NCBI RefSeq assembly: GCF_013373865.1
Contig: NC_050470.1
Location: forward strand, 25,388,856 to 25,452,855
DNA from: Monomorium pharaonis
Lineage: Eukaryota > Arthropoda > Insecta > Hymenoptera > Formicidae
Direction: 5' to 3'
DNA: 64,000 nt
Shown here: positions 1 to 11,220 of the stretch, in pieces
How the letters are laid out: each line of letters opens with the position of its first letter
Position numbering within the stretch: the first letter of the stretch is position 1
Notes under the pieces: generated by a model
Told to the model about the DNA's origin: nothing
Databases searched by the model: none
Seen by the model: only the letters and a program-made list of their open reading frames with translations
Translations under genes and position numbers: made by a program

Positions 1-1375
1 GTGCGCGCGTGCTTTCGGCTTGCGGATCGTGAAAGTTTCGTCCCGATTTCGTACCGGGCGTGCGAGAGCCGCGCGGTCAATAATAATCGATCGGCGAGCG
101 GAGGAAGAGCACTCTTACGAGCGGAGAAAACGACAAGGAGGGAATTAAAGGGGAGAGGGAGAAGAGAGCCGACGCGATTTTTACGGGATTGCAAATAAAC
201 CGCGTGCGTGTAGTGAAGTTTCGCGATGCGGGAGCGGAGAGGAAATTCTTCCGGGGGAATTCCCCTTTATCCTTCAACGCGGCGAAACAGCTCCTCTCCG
301 GGCACTTTACGTTCGTTACGAGCCTGACATCGTTATTCCGCGTAATTCACGGACCGCCCAGGGTTCAACCGGGTCTCGATTGCGAGACGGGAGAGGTTTT
401 ACTCATCCTGCCACCGCCGCGGAGGATATCGACAGACTGGAAATCCATTTGGCGAGCGTGGAATGCGCCGGGTCGCGCCGGTGCACGTCATGGTATGCGC
501 GTTGCGCTCGCGCGAGGAAAACGCGGCTGAATCATCGACGGGCCGCCGCGCTCGACCGTGTTTGCGAAACGCGATTTCAATGAGCGTTCTTTTTTTTTTG
601 TGATTTACTGCGCTCGGGCGGTCCCCAGTCGCTGCCCGGCCGCCACCGCATGCGAAATTCGTGGCCGGGTGATTCGTTTCGTGAATTTTTCTTTTATTAA
701 GAAATGAATACGTCTCTCGATACGCGTGAGCTTCGCTGAATTTATCGCGAACGACAATTGCGCGAGTGCGCAACTTTACGTCATAGGAAGATAAATGATA
801 CGCTTGTAAGATCTTTCTGACTTTTTTTTTATCCCGCATTATTATCGTATACCAACGATTACGATTATTGGTATTTTGTAATAAAGAGGATAGTGAATTA
901 TACGTACATGGGTCGCTTATTCTAAAATGTGGTTCTCTCTTACGAAACCAGAAAGGAAAAAAAAACAAGAAACAAAAATTTTAGAGAATCAAGACATCTC
1001 TTACAGTTTATTTAAAGTATAGCAGATTGAATTATAAAGCATCGTAATTATAGATACTATACAGGTAGCGGAACAAATTCCAACTAATACGCATTGAACG
1101 TCGTTTCTTCTAAAGAAGTACGAAGTTTGTTGTGTCTGAATAAAAAATGAAAATTATATTCAGATTGGCAGTTTTGCATCACCTTCTTGTCGTCTGGTCG
1201 CGGTCTTCGACGCCCACGCGGTCTTCTCGTCAGCGCGGGTTTACAGGTGCGGCCGGCAACCTGTATCTTCGATGCGTGCGTGCGTGAGCATGCCTGAGCC
1301 GCACGAACGGGCATTCTAAGGCACGCATAGATTACGCACGCGTGATACACTCGAGGGTCTCGTTACATTTCGAGA

Positions 1376-1424
1376 AGCCGAGCGACGACGCTCGTTTCGA
1401 CTTTCACGTCGGAAACGCTCGGCT
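1376..1424. repeat. hairpin-forming inverted repeat
   Basis: AGCCGAG at 1376-1382 pairs with CTCGGCT ending at 1424. Inside, CGTTTCGAC (1393-1401) pairs with GTCGGAAACG (1408-1417) with one bulged G around a 6-base loop. The left side carries a 10-base bulge, so the stem is imperfect. It may be chance in GC-rich DNA; no function can be assigned. Confidence 0.45.
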
Positions 1425-1612
1425 ACAAACACGCGAACGTCACGTGCTTAAAGCATGTCTCGATTGTTAAACGAAATATTTTAAATGTAGAGCGAGATGC
1501 TTGAGCAAAGATCGATGCAATAATGCAAAATCGAGAACAGCCGGAGACAGGCGCCAACAAATTGATGATTATTTTAACTAAATTAAAGGATGTATCATGC
1601 AGATACTATTCA

Positions 1613-1787
1613 GATAACACACAATATATTATAAATACTATCTGAAACTATCTAAAATATTTAAATTAATCTCATTTCAACATTCTATGTAGATTTATAC
1701 AACATTTTCTCTCTAATATGTTTTTAAAATATTTAATGTGCTTAAACACATTTATAGAATGTTTGTAGAAACTGCGTTTGTGTTATC
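1613..1787. repeat. weak nested inverted repeat in AT-rich DNA
   Basis: GATAACACA at 1613-1621 is inverted at 1779-1787, and AACATTCTAT at 1679-1688 is inverted at 1754-1763. The two pairs are nested, but the spacing between them is asymmetric (57 against 15 bases). A decayed MITE with an internal insertion would look like this, and so would chance in AT-rich sequence. No target-site duplication is visible. Confidence 0.25.
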
Positions 1788-1944
1788 CGGGATGCAGAGA
1801 TTTAAATGCGTGGTGAAGTAGTATCAACTTTATTGCTGCAGTATCTATTACGATAATTAGATACTATGAAATGATTGAAATGTAAAAGTAACGACCAGTT
1901 TGAAACGTTGCAACGAGTCAAGTAAAACGCATCTTGAAATTTCT

Positions 1945-1968
1945 TAATAATAATAATAATAATAATAA
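1945..1968 (+). repeat. (TAA)8 microsatellite
   Basis: Eight perfect TAA units inside an AT-rich patch. It is the only clear trinucleotide tract of this type in the window. Confidence 0.97.
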
Positions 1969-4245
1969 AATTTTGCACTCTTTTACACTTCTCCCATGGC
2001 GAAGGTATAAGTGTGTCGCTGTCCACACGTGCGATTCGTGTGGCATTCTGGCGGCGGTGCCTAACGTGATTAAGTAACTACCAACCGTAAAGCCGCGGCG
2101 GGATAATCCGTATGTGTTTGTGCGTATACATGTGCGTAAACGCATAAATTGCCGGATATTTAAGATAGCGCGGCATTATTCGGATAGCTCTGGTGATGGC
2201 CGCGCGTAAGTTACTGCCGGGCCACCTAGGCGGACTACGGGCCACGCCTCGGCCCACCAAAACGGTCCTTTATAGCCATGGACACGGGCACAAAACGCAC
2301 GTTTTATAGGGACTGCACGGCGGGAACGAACGGATCGACGCGTGCGAGCTATCATGCTCAACCGGGCCCGTCTTAGATTAAAGGGGAAATCGACGTGCCG
2401 TTCTATTTCCTCCCACCTCTGGGCGCGATAGACGCTTTTATGGTGACGCGGAGGTGGTCCGCTATCTTTCGTTTCCCGTGGGACAGCCCGATATCTCTCT
2501 TATTTTTTAAGCCCGACCAAGGTGAGACGCTCGTCGTTAACGGCGTGTTTCCGACAACGACAAGGTGTCTAGTAAAATAAGATAGACGATATGATGTTTT
2601 CTGAATGAATACACTTGTACCGCGCGCAGACCAAGTAATTCAAATAAATTCTGAAATAACATTGTAAAATCGCGCATCTTTATTATATGAATAATATTTA
2701 GGAGATTTTTGTATCAAACTTACATTAAAATTACAATCCTACGATTTTAATTAGAAACCGACAAGATATTTATCTCTCATAATTTTACTTGTAATTCAAT
2801 TTAAAGATAAAACTGTAACAGGAGAATTAATTTGGCATTAATATCGAAAGTCCATTGTTGTCGATGAAAATCGGAATGTGTCGAGACATCGTTATATGAT
2901 ATTCTATTCAGTCGATCTCCCAGAGAAACACGTTCCCAGAGAAGCGGAGCCATGGTTGCTTCGATTCTCCAATCGTGCTTTGGATTGTAGCTCACGGTTA
3001 GTTAGAATCCGAGACGGCGTAGAGACAGTAATTTACATGACAACGAAATTCTCCTAACCCGCTTCTGACCCTCCTTATCGTGATCCGCCGCGATTCTTCC
3101 ATATTTAAAGGAGGCACAGTCAGTGACCCGCTCGCCGTCCATCGTTCCCGCGTGACTATCGTGGAAGGTGGCAAAGACATAGGGCACAGGTGCCGCGATC
3201 TCGATCGTATCGAGACCACCGATCATTGTATCGGGAGGATCGCCCGAACGCATTTCCATAAAACGCCCGCGAGAGATATACGGTATTGTCCACGATCGCT
3301 CTCGTCCCCGCGTAGCGCCCCCGCGACCCCGCCCAGCATCAAGATCGAGGAGGCACGTACCGTTTCGATCCACGTAAATAATGGATTCGAGAACTTGAGA
3401 ACCGTACGTTCGTTGGCCCGTCTCTTCGCCGCAGCATATCTTGTAAATAAAAAGGAAGTTAAATGAAAGGAAAGTAAAGAAAGAGCAACAACAATGGTGA
3501 GGAGCAGCCATCTTTGTGAACGTATCTTCGGTGTTTTTTTTTATCGTATAATATTTAAAAAGTAATTGGAAAGTAATTCTGATGTGGTAAAGGAATTCGA
3601 GGGTCGACGAGCCAATCCTTTCGTTTCGGAAAAGATTTTTGTCGCAATAAGAGGACCGGCTTTGTGTTCTCGGACCTCAGATTCCTGAAGATTAGGAAAG
3701 ATGCCGCGCCGACAGTGACAAACGATTTCCACAACAGTAATTAGCAGTATCGCAGCTTCTACTAGAGCACTGATGACCGTAATAAAAGAAAGCAAGCGCG
3801 ACTTGATAAGCGACTTTCTCTTCTGAACGAATGTTTCTCGTTGACAAGCATAGTTCATTCTTCATTACAATCACATGTGACGGGTAGAGCCGTTTCTCTC
3901 AGCCAGGTTTCTGGCAGGTGATATACTGCGACCGAGTGATTCTACAAAAGCCCCGAGAGTCTCGCTCGTTATGCCTAAATAATTCTTTTTTCTGTTCTCC
4001 GAAGCATGCGGAGGCGAAGGGATGGAGGGGCGACGAGGAAGAAACTCATAGATGCAACCTGTCCCATGCATCTTGCAGGGACGCTTCCGTCAGCATCTAC
4101 GGATTCATTAGAGAACAATAGGATGATGAGTGCAGTCCGTTTGCTGTAGCCGGCTACACTCGCGCTGTATCGCGTTGAGCATAAAAAAAGATTCTCGGAA
4201 CAGCAACGGAATCCTTGAGACGCGAACAATGGAGAAGATAAAGAA
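1969..4245. other. non-coding stretch, no gene recognised
   Basis: GC-rich at about 2030-2560 and 3000-3450, AT-rich at 2640-2830. Between 3080 and 3466 both strands are open (a 169-codon minus frame and a 128-codon plus frame). Neither shows a domain, a consistent third-position pattern or bracketing splice sites, so both look like the result of stop depletion in GC-rich DNA. Confidence 0.5.
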
Positions 4246-4259
4246 ATATATATATATAT
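4246..4259. repeat. (AT)7 microsatellite
   Basis: Seven perfect AT units at the edge of an AT-rich patch. Confidence 0.95.
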
Positions 4260-7133
4260 TTGTACTTACGTGTTTATGTAGATTGCTTTCGAGAATTTGT
4301 TCATAATTACGCGTACTGATTTTGCGCCAATTGATCGCTTCTTCTTTGCAGCAATAGCTTAGCAACTTCTAAAAGATATAGCAAGTCGTAACAAGATTCT
4401 AAAATTGTGAAATGTGATAAGATTATAAAGTTAAATAATAATAAGCTGAATAAACGGGCGAGAAATGAGTCGTATGTTGCACACAGAGCTCCATTAAATA
4501 AACGATACTAGTCAGGATACAAATTTCTGTGGTATGGCATTGTGTTTGTGATAACCAGGTAGATATTTCGCAAATAATGCACCGATTGCCGAGCACCTAC
4601 GGCCGTGACTACACACGCACATACCTTATCCCTTTTCTTTCTTTCTCTCTCCTTCTCACCCCTCCCACGTTTCCTCCTTCTTTTTCTCGGCCGTGCACAA
4701 CGAAGTGCATACTGAGAGAAGGGCACGTATAGAAGAGTATGTAGATGCAGGACAATGCGGTCCTATTAACGAGATCAAACGATACACGGGGACGACCGCC
4801 GTGGTCCGGTACTGTGCTCCCGCCAACCAGGGATGCATTCTCGTGTGCATTCTTGGCTGCTGCGCATGACCTCATGATGCATTTTCTCAGTAACTCTTCG
4901 TATTTTTATAGTTTTTATTGTAGTACATAAAATACACAAGAACGGATGAAATAATTGTAAGAAGACAGATGAATAATATTTTCCACGTACACTTGTAGTA
5001 CTGAAGTTTACATGCTGCAGTTTAGTCTACTTTTTGGAGTTTGTTTTATTCGCGATATTGTGCAATTAAAAGTATAAAATAGACATCTTTATATAATTCG
5101 CGACGTTGAAAATAAATAGCTTGTAGGAAACTAATTATTATTAGTGTCATAATACGATTATAAATATTGTTTGGTGAAACAATTTGTCGGAATTGGCATT
5201 CTGCGGCCCTGACAATGATAAGGCTACAGCACGACAGTGGCGACGTTACCGAGCACCGAGGATTTACGGAGGCGACAGACCGATATACCACATCCTACCC
5301 TGAACTCTCGTGCTTCCTCTCTCGGTCCACTTTGCCATACTCTTTTCTTTCGGGAGATGCTATGCTTTTGTTACGATATGTTACAATCTCTACCTAAAAA
5401 CGCAAGTATATCAAGCTCGATATCTATCGTTTTATAATACGGTATTTTTTAGGTAATTAACAATTTTGGAAATATTAATGATGCAACAAATAATTAAAAA
5501 TTAAGGAAAGATATGGGAATCTGAAAGTAAAAAACGAAAGAATTATAATTACAATTTGAAAAAACGTTTCATTAAAAAAATCATAATCTAAAGCAAAAGG
5601 ATGTCCTAGCTGGGATAAACGGTGCTTAACATCACTGGCGGTGCCGTTATTGTTTTCTCGGGCAAATGCATCAAGCTGAAGTGACGGGATTAAATCTGCG
5701 AGCAGAGAAAACAGCGGCATGAGACGAGGGACACGAGCGAACCAGATTGCTTTAATTTGTTGCGCGTCCAGCAAAAATGTTAATGCCCGTCGGCCGCTCG
5801 TAATTCAGCTCCAGCTCCAGGGACCTACTGTTCCCCACTAGTCTTCACTCTTTCTCGCCGATGTATCCCTTGTCACCTTCCCTTATACTCCCTCGCGCGC
5901 TACACGGTTGTCCTTATCTGCGGTTTTATGTTCGGCTTTGCGTTTTAGCCACGTCCATTCGCGACGGAGGTGAGCGCGAAGGTGCGAAAGGACGCATCGG
6001 GTTTTAAGTTTTACGAAAGGCCAGTCGAGCGACAGGTTTATTCGTCCTTCGTATGCGGCACCTCGTACCTTCGGATTTGCGATCATCGGGATGACGTACG
6101 CGAGAATTAAACCGCAATAGAATAGTCGCAAGTCTTTTCGAGGAGGGGGCGAAGTAAAAATGGATCCGCGACAAAAATTTTTGAAAAATTTACTTTTTAT
6201 TCTATTCGACTATTTACACGAGAAGGTGCAAAATTCAAGTTTTAAATTATTTATTATATTTTCCCATTTTCTTGAAATGATGATGAATTATTCATAAACT
6301 GTTGCGTAGCGTGAAGCAACTTTATTCCCAGTAACGCGTTCGCATCGGTATCGATAATGTAATGCGCGTAATAATGCGGAGCGTGTTCCGGCTGTAAGTG
6401 CCGAAACGTCAATAATTTTCGTCCGGTATCGCAGAGGCGTGCGGAATCCCGGGAGATGCGATACCAGTATTTACCGCGCGAACGCCGCGCTAAGTATGAT
6501 AGCCAATCTCGGGTAACACGACAGCGGGATAGAACCAGGTTGCCTCGCGGGACAGAACCGCGCGCGATTGCGCCTAATTATCTGGCGACGCGTCTCGAGA
6601 CACGGGACGCTTTCGTATGTTATCACGCTTTTTCGTTGCGCTTCCGACGCACTTGTCGCGCCCACTTTCCCGAGCGCGTTTTCACACGAGCGACCTGTGG
6701 GAAAACGCTCCTGCTCGTCGCGCTCAGCGAAGTAACAGGCTGCTGCGTCGGTTCCAGCGACAGTCGTGGGGCGACATGTCTAAGGAAAAAAAAAGTCGGG
6801 TCCCTTCCGCAAACACTCGCAACGCCAACGACGCCCCTCGACGCAGCGTCTCCCTATAGGAAGGAAAGCGACTCCGTTATGAGCACAACTGGTGGATATC
6901 GATAAGTCCGAGTCACCCGAAATGTTCCCCTTGATATAATATCGTAGAGGAAGATGATGCATCTTTGATCAATTTTGATATTTTTTATTTTTATAAGTTT
7001 CATAAGTTTTGGCACCCAAAAAAACGAAAACAATTCTAAAATATTCTTTTAAACAATGACATTTTTATATTCTGATATTTAAGTATGTAAAAAAAATAAC
7101 AATTTAAATCTACAAAATTTTTGTCTGCATTAT

Positions 7134-7172
7134 AGTGCTCTTTATTATTAAAATTATTGATTATAAAGCACT
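7134..7172. repeat. AT-rich hairpin
   Basis: AGTGCT plus TTTAT (7134-7145, one bulged C) pairs with ATAAAGCACT (7163-7172), giving an 11-pair stem around an AT-rich loop. It lies within an AT-rich island. No flanking duplication or known family is seen. Confidence 0.4.
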
Positions 7173-7754
7173 TTTAGTAGTTAAACTGTATATTTAGCAA
7201 ACGGTATATTTTAATTTTTGTAAATATCTAAGAGATAGTTTCACGTAGGATAACATGGCTAAAGACGCAATGAATCAAAAGAATATTATGCTTCCCTAAG
7301 CTTATTAGAACACTCATCTGCGAGATACGTTCGCGCTGTTGCGTGATTTGTCTCGGATTTGCCGGGTGCAAATGCGATGATTTCACGTTATACGCGCGCG
7401 AACTTTCCACGACGGAAATGAAATTTGAATAAGGCGGGTTGGAGATGCTGGTCGAACGATATCGCGAGGCGAGATCGTTGGGACAGTCAGGAATGCGGCG
7501 CGATTCGGGAAGTGATCTAGATTACGGGATATTTAGCTTCTCAGGACGTTATATCTTATTAAATCGTTTCTTAATCGTGGGAACGCGGATATGTATACAC
7601 ATCCCCTGTTGATTGGTGTTACGCGAAGAGTTCCAACTGCTGCGACTGTTATTTGCTTCCGAGAATTTTGAATCTATGAGAACGACAGATCAAGCGAATG
7701 AGCTCGACGTTTCAATAAATTTTAAAGGGATGAAACGCGACAAAGCGAATCGAG

Positions 7755-7799
7755 AAGGCAGCGGCCGACCACTTGACTTTTTGTCAAGTGGTTTGCCTT
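7755..7799. repeat. compact 16-pair hairpin
   Basis: ACCACTTGAC (7768-7777) and GTCAAGTGGT (7783-7792) form a perfect 10-pair stem around a TTTTT loop. The stem is extended by AAGGCA (7755-7760) pairing with TGCCTT (7794-7799) across a 7-by-1 internal loop. It is too short for a typical animal microRNA precursor. A structured RNA element or a palindromic protein-binding site are alternatives. Confidence 0.5.
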
Positions 7800-8078
7800 A
7801 AATATTATTTTACGATCTACTCGAAACACACACCCTCGAGCCCCATTCATCGACTCGGACCAAATATTGTCGAAGCCCAATCGCTTTTACTACCGTTCAT
7901 TTAGCGGCCGAACCATTTCGCTGGGTCTTTCTCCATCGTCGACTTTCTTATCCCATCGCACGACTTCATCTCTGTTTTTTCTCCTCGTTTCCGTGTATTC
8001 GACCAATAGTAGTCGCTCGCTGTTGACAAAGAATACCCTTTTAACGACGCTCAAGAGAGCGAGAGAGAGAAAGAAAAA

Positions 8079-8100
8079 GAGAGAGAGAGAGAGAGAGAGA
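8079..8100 (+). repeat. (GA)11 microsatellite
   Basis: Perfect GA tract within a longer purine run (about 8053-8109) that ends in GTGAGTGAGT. Frames read through it give only repetitive ER/LS peptides. Confidence 0.97.
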
Positions 8101-8101
8101 G

Positions 8102-11100
8102 TGAGTGAGTCTAGCAGGCATCGATCATAGGTCACGAGATTGCATCTGTCGCTACGGAAACGACTGTGCACCCGCGACTTCCGTTTCTTAGTGTCACGTT
8201 ACCGTCTCGTTCGGTTAATATACTCTGAGGTCATTGGTTCTGCCTAAGCCATTGGGAACGACGACTCGGTGACTCGAAACAAGTGTGCCGTTTATGGCCT
8301 CGATGGATTTACGAACAGTCACGATCGCGGGTTTAATTTCGTACGACTCGAAATTCAACAGAGACGATTGTTTGCTTACATGGGGACCGCAATTATCGTA
8401 CATTGAACGGTATTGTATCATGGAATTTTTGCGGTTTATCGTTCTCATCTTATCTGCCAGGTCATATTTTCGGCGGTCCTTTAGAGAAACGATCGAAAAT
8501 ATGGTAATTGATTGAACAGGCGAGGCTCATTGACCGCGTTCGAGAGTCTCCGCGTCATACGCGGTGTGAAAGACGTTCCTCGGTATAGATCGAAATGCAT
8601 CGGCTCCGATAACGATGGCCGAACGTTGACAAAGGACGCTATCTGAAATCTGTTTGGGACGCACTGCATACCGCATGTCGAGTAGGCCGCATAAATGCAT
8701 TTATTTCATGGGCCGCGATGGCGCTTCTGCTTCAGGGAGGACTCGACGGAGATGAAGAAGGTCTTTCATCTCAACTCTCTATTAAAAATACACCGGGACA
8801 GAAATATACTTGAATTAACCATAAGCCCCACCGGCTCGGGTCAACTCAGCTGTGACGATCGAATACAATCGTCTTTCGAGCAAAGACGACACCAATAACG
8901 CGCGCGTGTCACAAAATATGTGTAGAATAAAATAGATTAACATTTTGTGTATATTGTAAATAAAAATTTGCAAATGTCGAGTTAAACTGGTAGAAATGAT
9001 ACTTAATGGATTTCAATCAAAAATTCTTACGTTTATTAATTTTATTTCAAGTTATTTGTTTTATCTGTAAATCTGCACGACATAATAGCCAAGCTGAATA
9101 ACTAAAGAAATTAATCGAATGCTTCTTGGATAATTAAGATCTCTTCTTGTTAAATCACGAGACACGTCGCTTCATCGGGCGACTATATCAAACACATTCC
9201 GAATAAACATGACAGGTTTCATAGACATAAGGCTCTCAGTTCGACTAGTTCGTTGCACGCACAGTGGGTTATTGTTATCTCATTGGCGACCCTAACGTCT
9301 CCTTTCAGGAGCGGATATATTATTCTCGTTGGACGAACAGGTCCTTTAGATAACGGCGCGCTGGGTGCCGATGGAGTTGCATTCACAGTGCATTCTCCGA
9401 AGATGCGTGACGCGCTCAGAATCGTAATGCGTGCTCCACTTGTCATTTCTCTCTCTTAATAGATTCATCGTCCAAGAGCAAGAAGAAGTGGATTCGGCTT
9501 TATCGCCCAAAAGTTTTTCCGGTGGTGTCAAGTCTCTGACGTTTCTGGTATGCACTTGTCGAATGCACATTCCCTCTTTGTGAGAATATCTTTATCTACT
9601 ATTTATTTTAAGAACTGTATTAAGAGACCAATATCGAAGATAAAAGGGTTGACGAAAAATGTACAGTTCAATTTTTTATTTTAATTCCAATTATATGTTT
9701 GAAATAATGTTTTTTTTATAGTTTCTTACGATACGTACACTTTTTTTACAAGCATATTATTAATCGTGGTATATTGATGACAGGGGGAAAAACACGCTGG
9801 GAAGGAGCCACCGCTGCAGAAACGTAATTAATTCCCTCTCTTAACTTTTGTCGATGGGTGGGACACAGTCAATTTCTCTTGATACCGTAAGCCAACTTTG
9901 GTCCTTTATTCCTTACGCAAAGTAGTCATTAAATACATTGGACCGAAAGATGCACAAAGAACGACCTCATTTTCTTTAGTAACCAAGACAAACAAATTGT
10001 CCGCTTGAAAAATATCAATAACTGTTCTTGATTCAAATCTGTATTTATCGTACGAGCGCCGCGGTGCACTTTGATTGCGGCTGTGGAGAAGAAGCGCAAT
10101 GGTGTGTGCCGGATTTGGCGACAATCAGGATGAATGGTGAATCGCACGACGACCATTCCTCCTCGCCAGACACGACAGGTTTCCGCTGGCCTTCCTATTT
10201 CGTTTCGTAAAGTTCACCGGACTTTTGTAAATATTTTCAGCGTGGATGATGAACGCCGAATTAAACGAGCATTAATTATCGAGCAGGCGCGCGCCGCGTA
10301 GGCGTGATTCATGGACCGGTGAGGAGCCCTTGACTCCTCTCCTTCTCTCTCGCACTCGGGTCTCGGTCTCTCTGGTTGCTTTCTTCTTCTTCGTGGTTTC
10401 TACCAATCTCGCTCTTTTCTTCTTATAGTCGATCGTCTGTTCGATAAATGGCGGTAAAGACGCGGCAATTGAAATTCAGATTCATAAATGATCTATCAAT
10501 GTAAGGTATTCCCATCTGATTTGATATTGAAATATCACGTTTATCTGATTAAAGTTTAAAACTTGTAATCTTTGTAAATATTCATTTAAAAAGCTGCTTT
10601 ATTAAATAAAACCGTTCGGCTCGATAATGCAGACGGTAGTTGTTTCGAATTTTGATAAACAGATATTTTATCTGAACGTATCGATCCGAGAGAAGTCATG
10701 TATCATCTTCACCCGCCACGTTGCGTCGTTCTGTGAGTTTGATTAACTAAAATGAAAACCAGGGACGAGTTTATCATGAAGACGTGCCCGCGACGCAGCG
10801 GCGTGCGACTAACGCAAATGCGTTGCGACGTCGAGCGTCTCGTCGCCCGGCAGCATACGCACATTTTTCCCCTCTTTTCCCTTCGTCTCCTTCGTTCACC
10901 GTCCTCTTGTTTCACATGTAACCAACTCGGCCCCTCCGGTAAACTGTCCTCACGTCAGCACCATTCTGCCTGCTCGAAGTTTGCGCTGACTTAACGCGAA
11001 GCTACGTCGCCACACGTGACTGCGGCCCATCCCACATCTCGAGATAGAGTCTTGGCTTACCTAACCAGCGGGGCACCTGAATGATTTGCGTCCTAATCGG

Positions 11101-11188
11101 CCAGCGAACTCTCCCCGTGCCGCGAATATCGATTCCGCCGTTCGCCACCCACCCTCCACTGTTTTTCGTCGTTGTTCTCTCGATAATT
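8102..11188. other. mostly non-coding; one weak exon-like frame
   Basis: AT-rich islands at about 8925-9120, 9590-9770 and 10490-10620 separate CpG-rich blocks. At 8733-8898 an acceptor-like site (CTGCTTCAG) opens a frame starting with acidic codons and ending in TAA. The composition decays after about 12 codons and no donor or poly(A) signal follows, so I do not call it. A candidate on the minus strand at 9906-10038 is listed separately. Confidence 0.45.
9906..10038 (-). CDS. weak candidate terminal exon, unknown product
   Basis: On the minus strand, an acceptor-like AATACAG at the upper edge is followed by an open frame of about 43 codons ending in TAA. The stop overlaps an AATAAA poly(A) hexamer. 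The peptide has an even mix of residues and contains FQADNLFVLVTKENEVVLC. No family is recognised. A second minus-strand frame is also open here (ending about 9929), and codon third positions are not strongly biased. Chance is the leading alternative; a short terminal exon or an unrecognised transposon fragment are possible. Confidence 0.12.
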
Positions 11189-11220
11189 CTCTCTCTCTCT
11201 CTCTCTCTCCCCCCCCCCCC
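11189..11220 (+). repeat. (CT)10 followed by poly-C (12)
   Basis: Ten perfect CT units at 11189-11208 pass directly into 12 C residues (11209-11220). On the minus strand this is G12 followed by (AG)10, a homopurine tract. Confidence 0.97.

Larger units (their letters stand above)
1..1944. other. non-coding stretch, no gene recognised
   Basis: The first 800 bases are GC- and CpG-rich; from there to about 1080 and again from 1560 to 1770 the sequence is AT-rich. A 189-codon minus-strand frame at 399-968 crosses both composition zones without changing character and overlaps two plus-strand frames, so I treat it as chance. A hairpin (1376-1424) and a weak nested inverted repeat (1613-1787) are listed separately. 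No exon, RNA gene or transposon coding remnant is visible. Confidence 0.55.
4260..8078. other. non-coding stretch with pyrimidine tract and AT-rich islands
   Basis: A C/T-rich tract covers roughly 4629-4688 and could be degenerate microsatellite sequence. AT-rich islands lie at about 4930-5170, 5400-5600, 6160-6300 and 6955-7230, separated by CpG-rich DNA. A 149-codon plus frame at 6456-6905 is basic and low in acidic residues with no domain; I read it as chance. Two hairpins are listed separately. Confidence 0.5.

Noticed and set aside
399..968. Longest open frame (189 codons, minus)
   Set aside because: It crosses from AT-rich into GC-rich DNA with composition simply following the DNA, overlaps open frames on the other strand, and shows no domain, signal peptide or splice context.
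1317..1326. TAAGGCACGC, the start of microRNA-124
   Set aside because: Only the first 10 bases match, and there is no hairpin around it.
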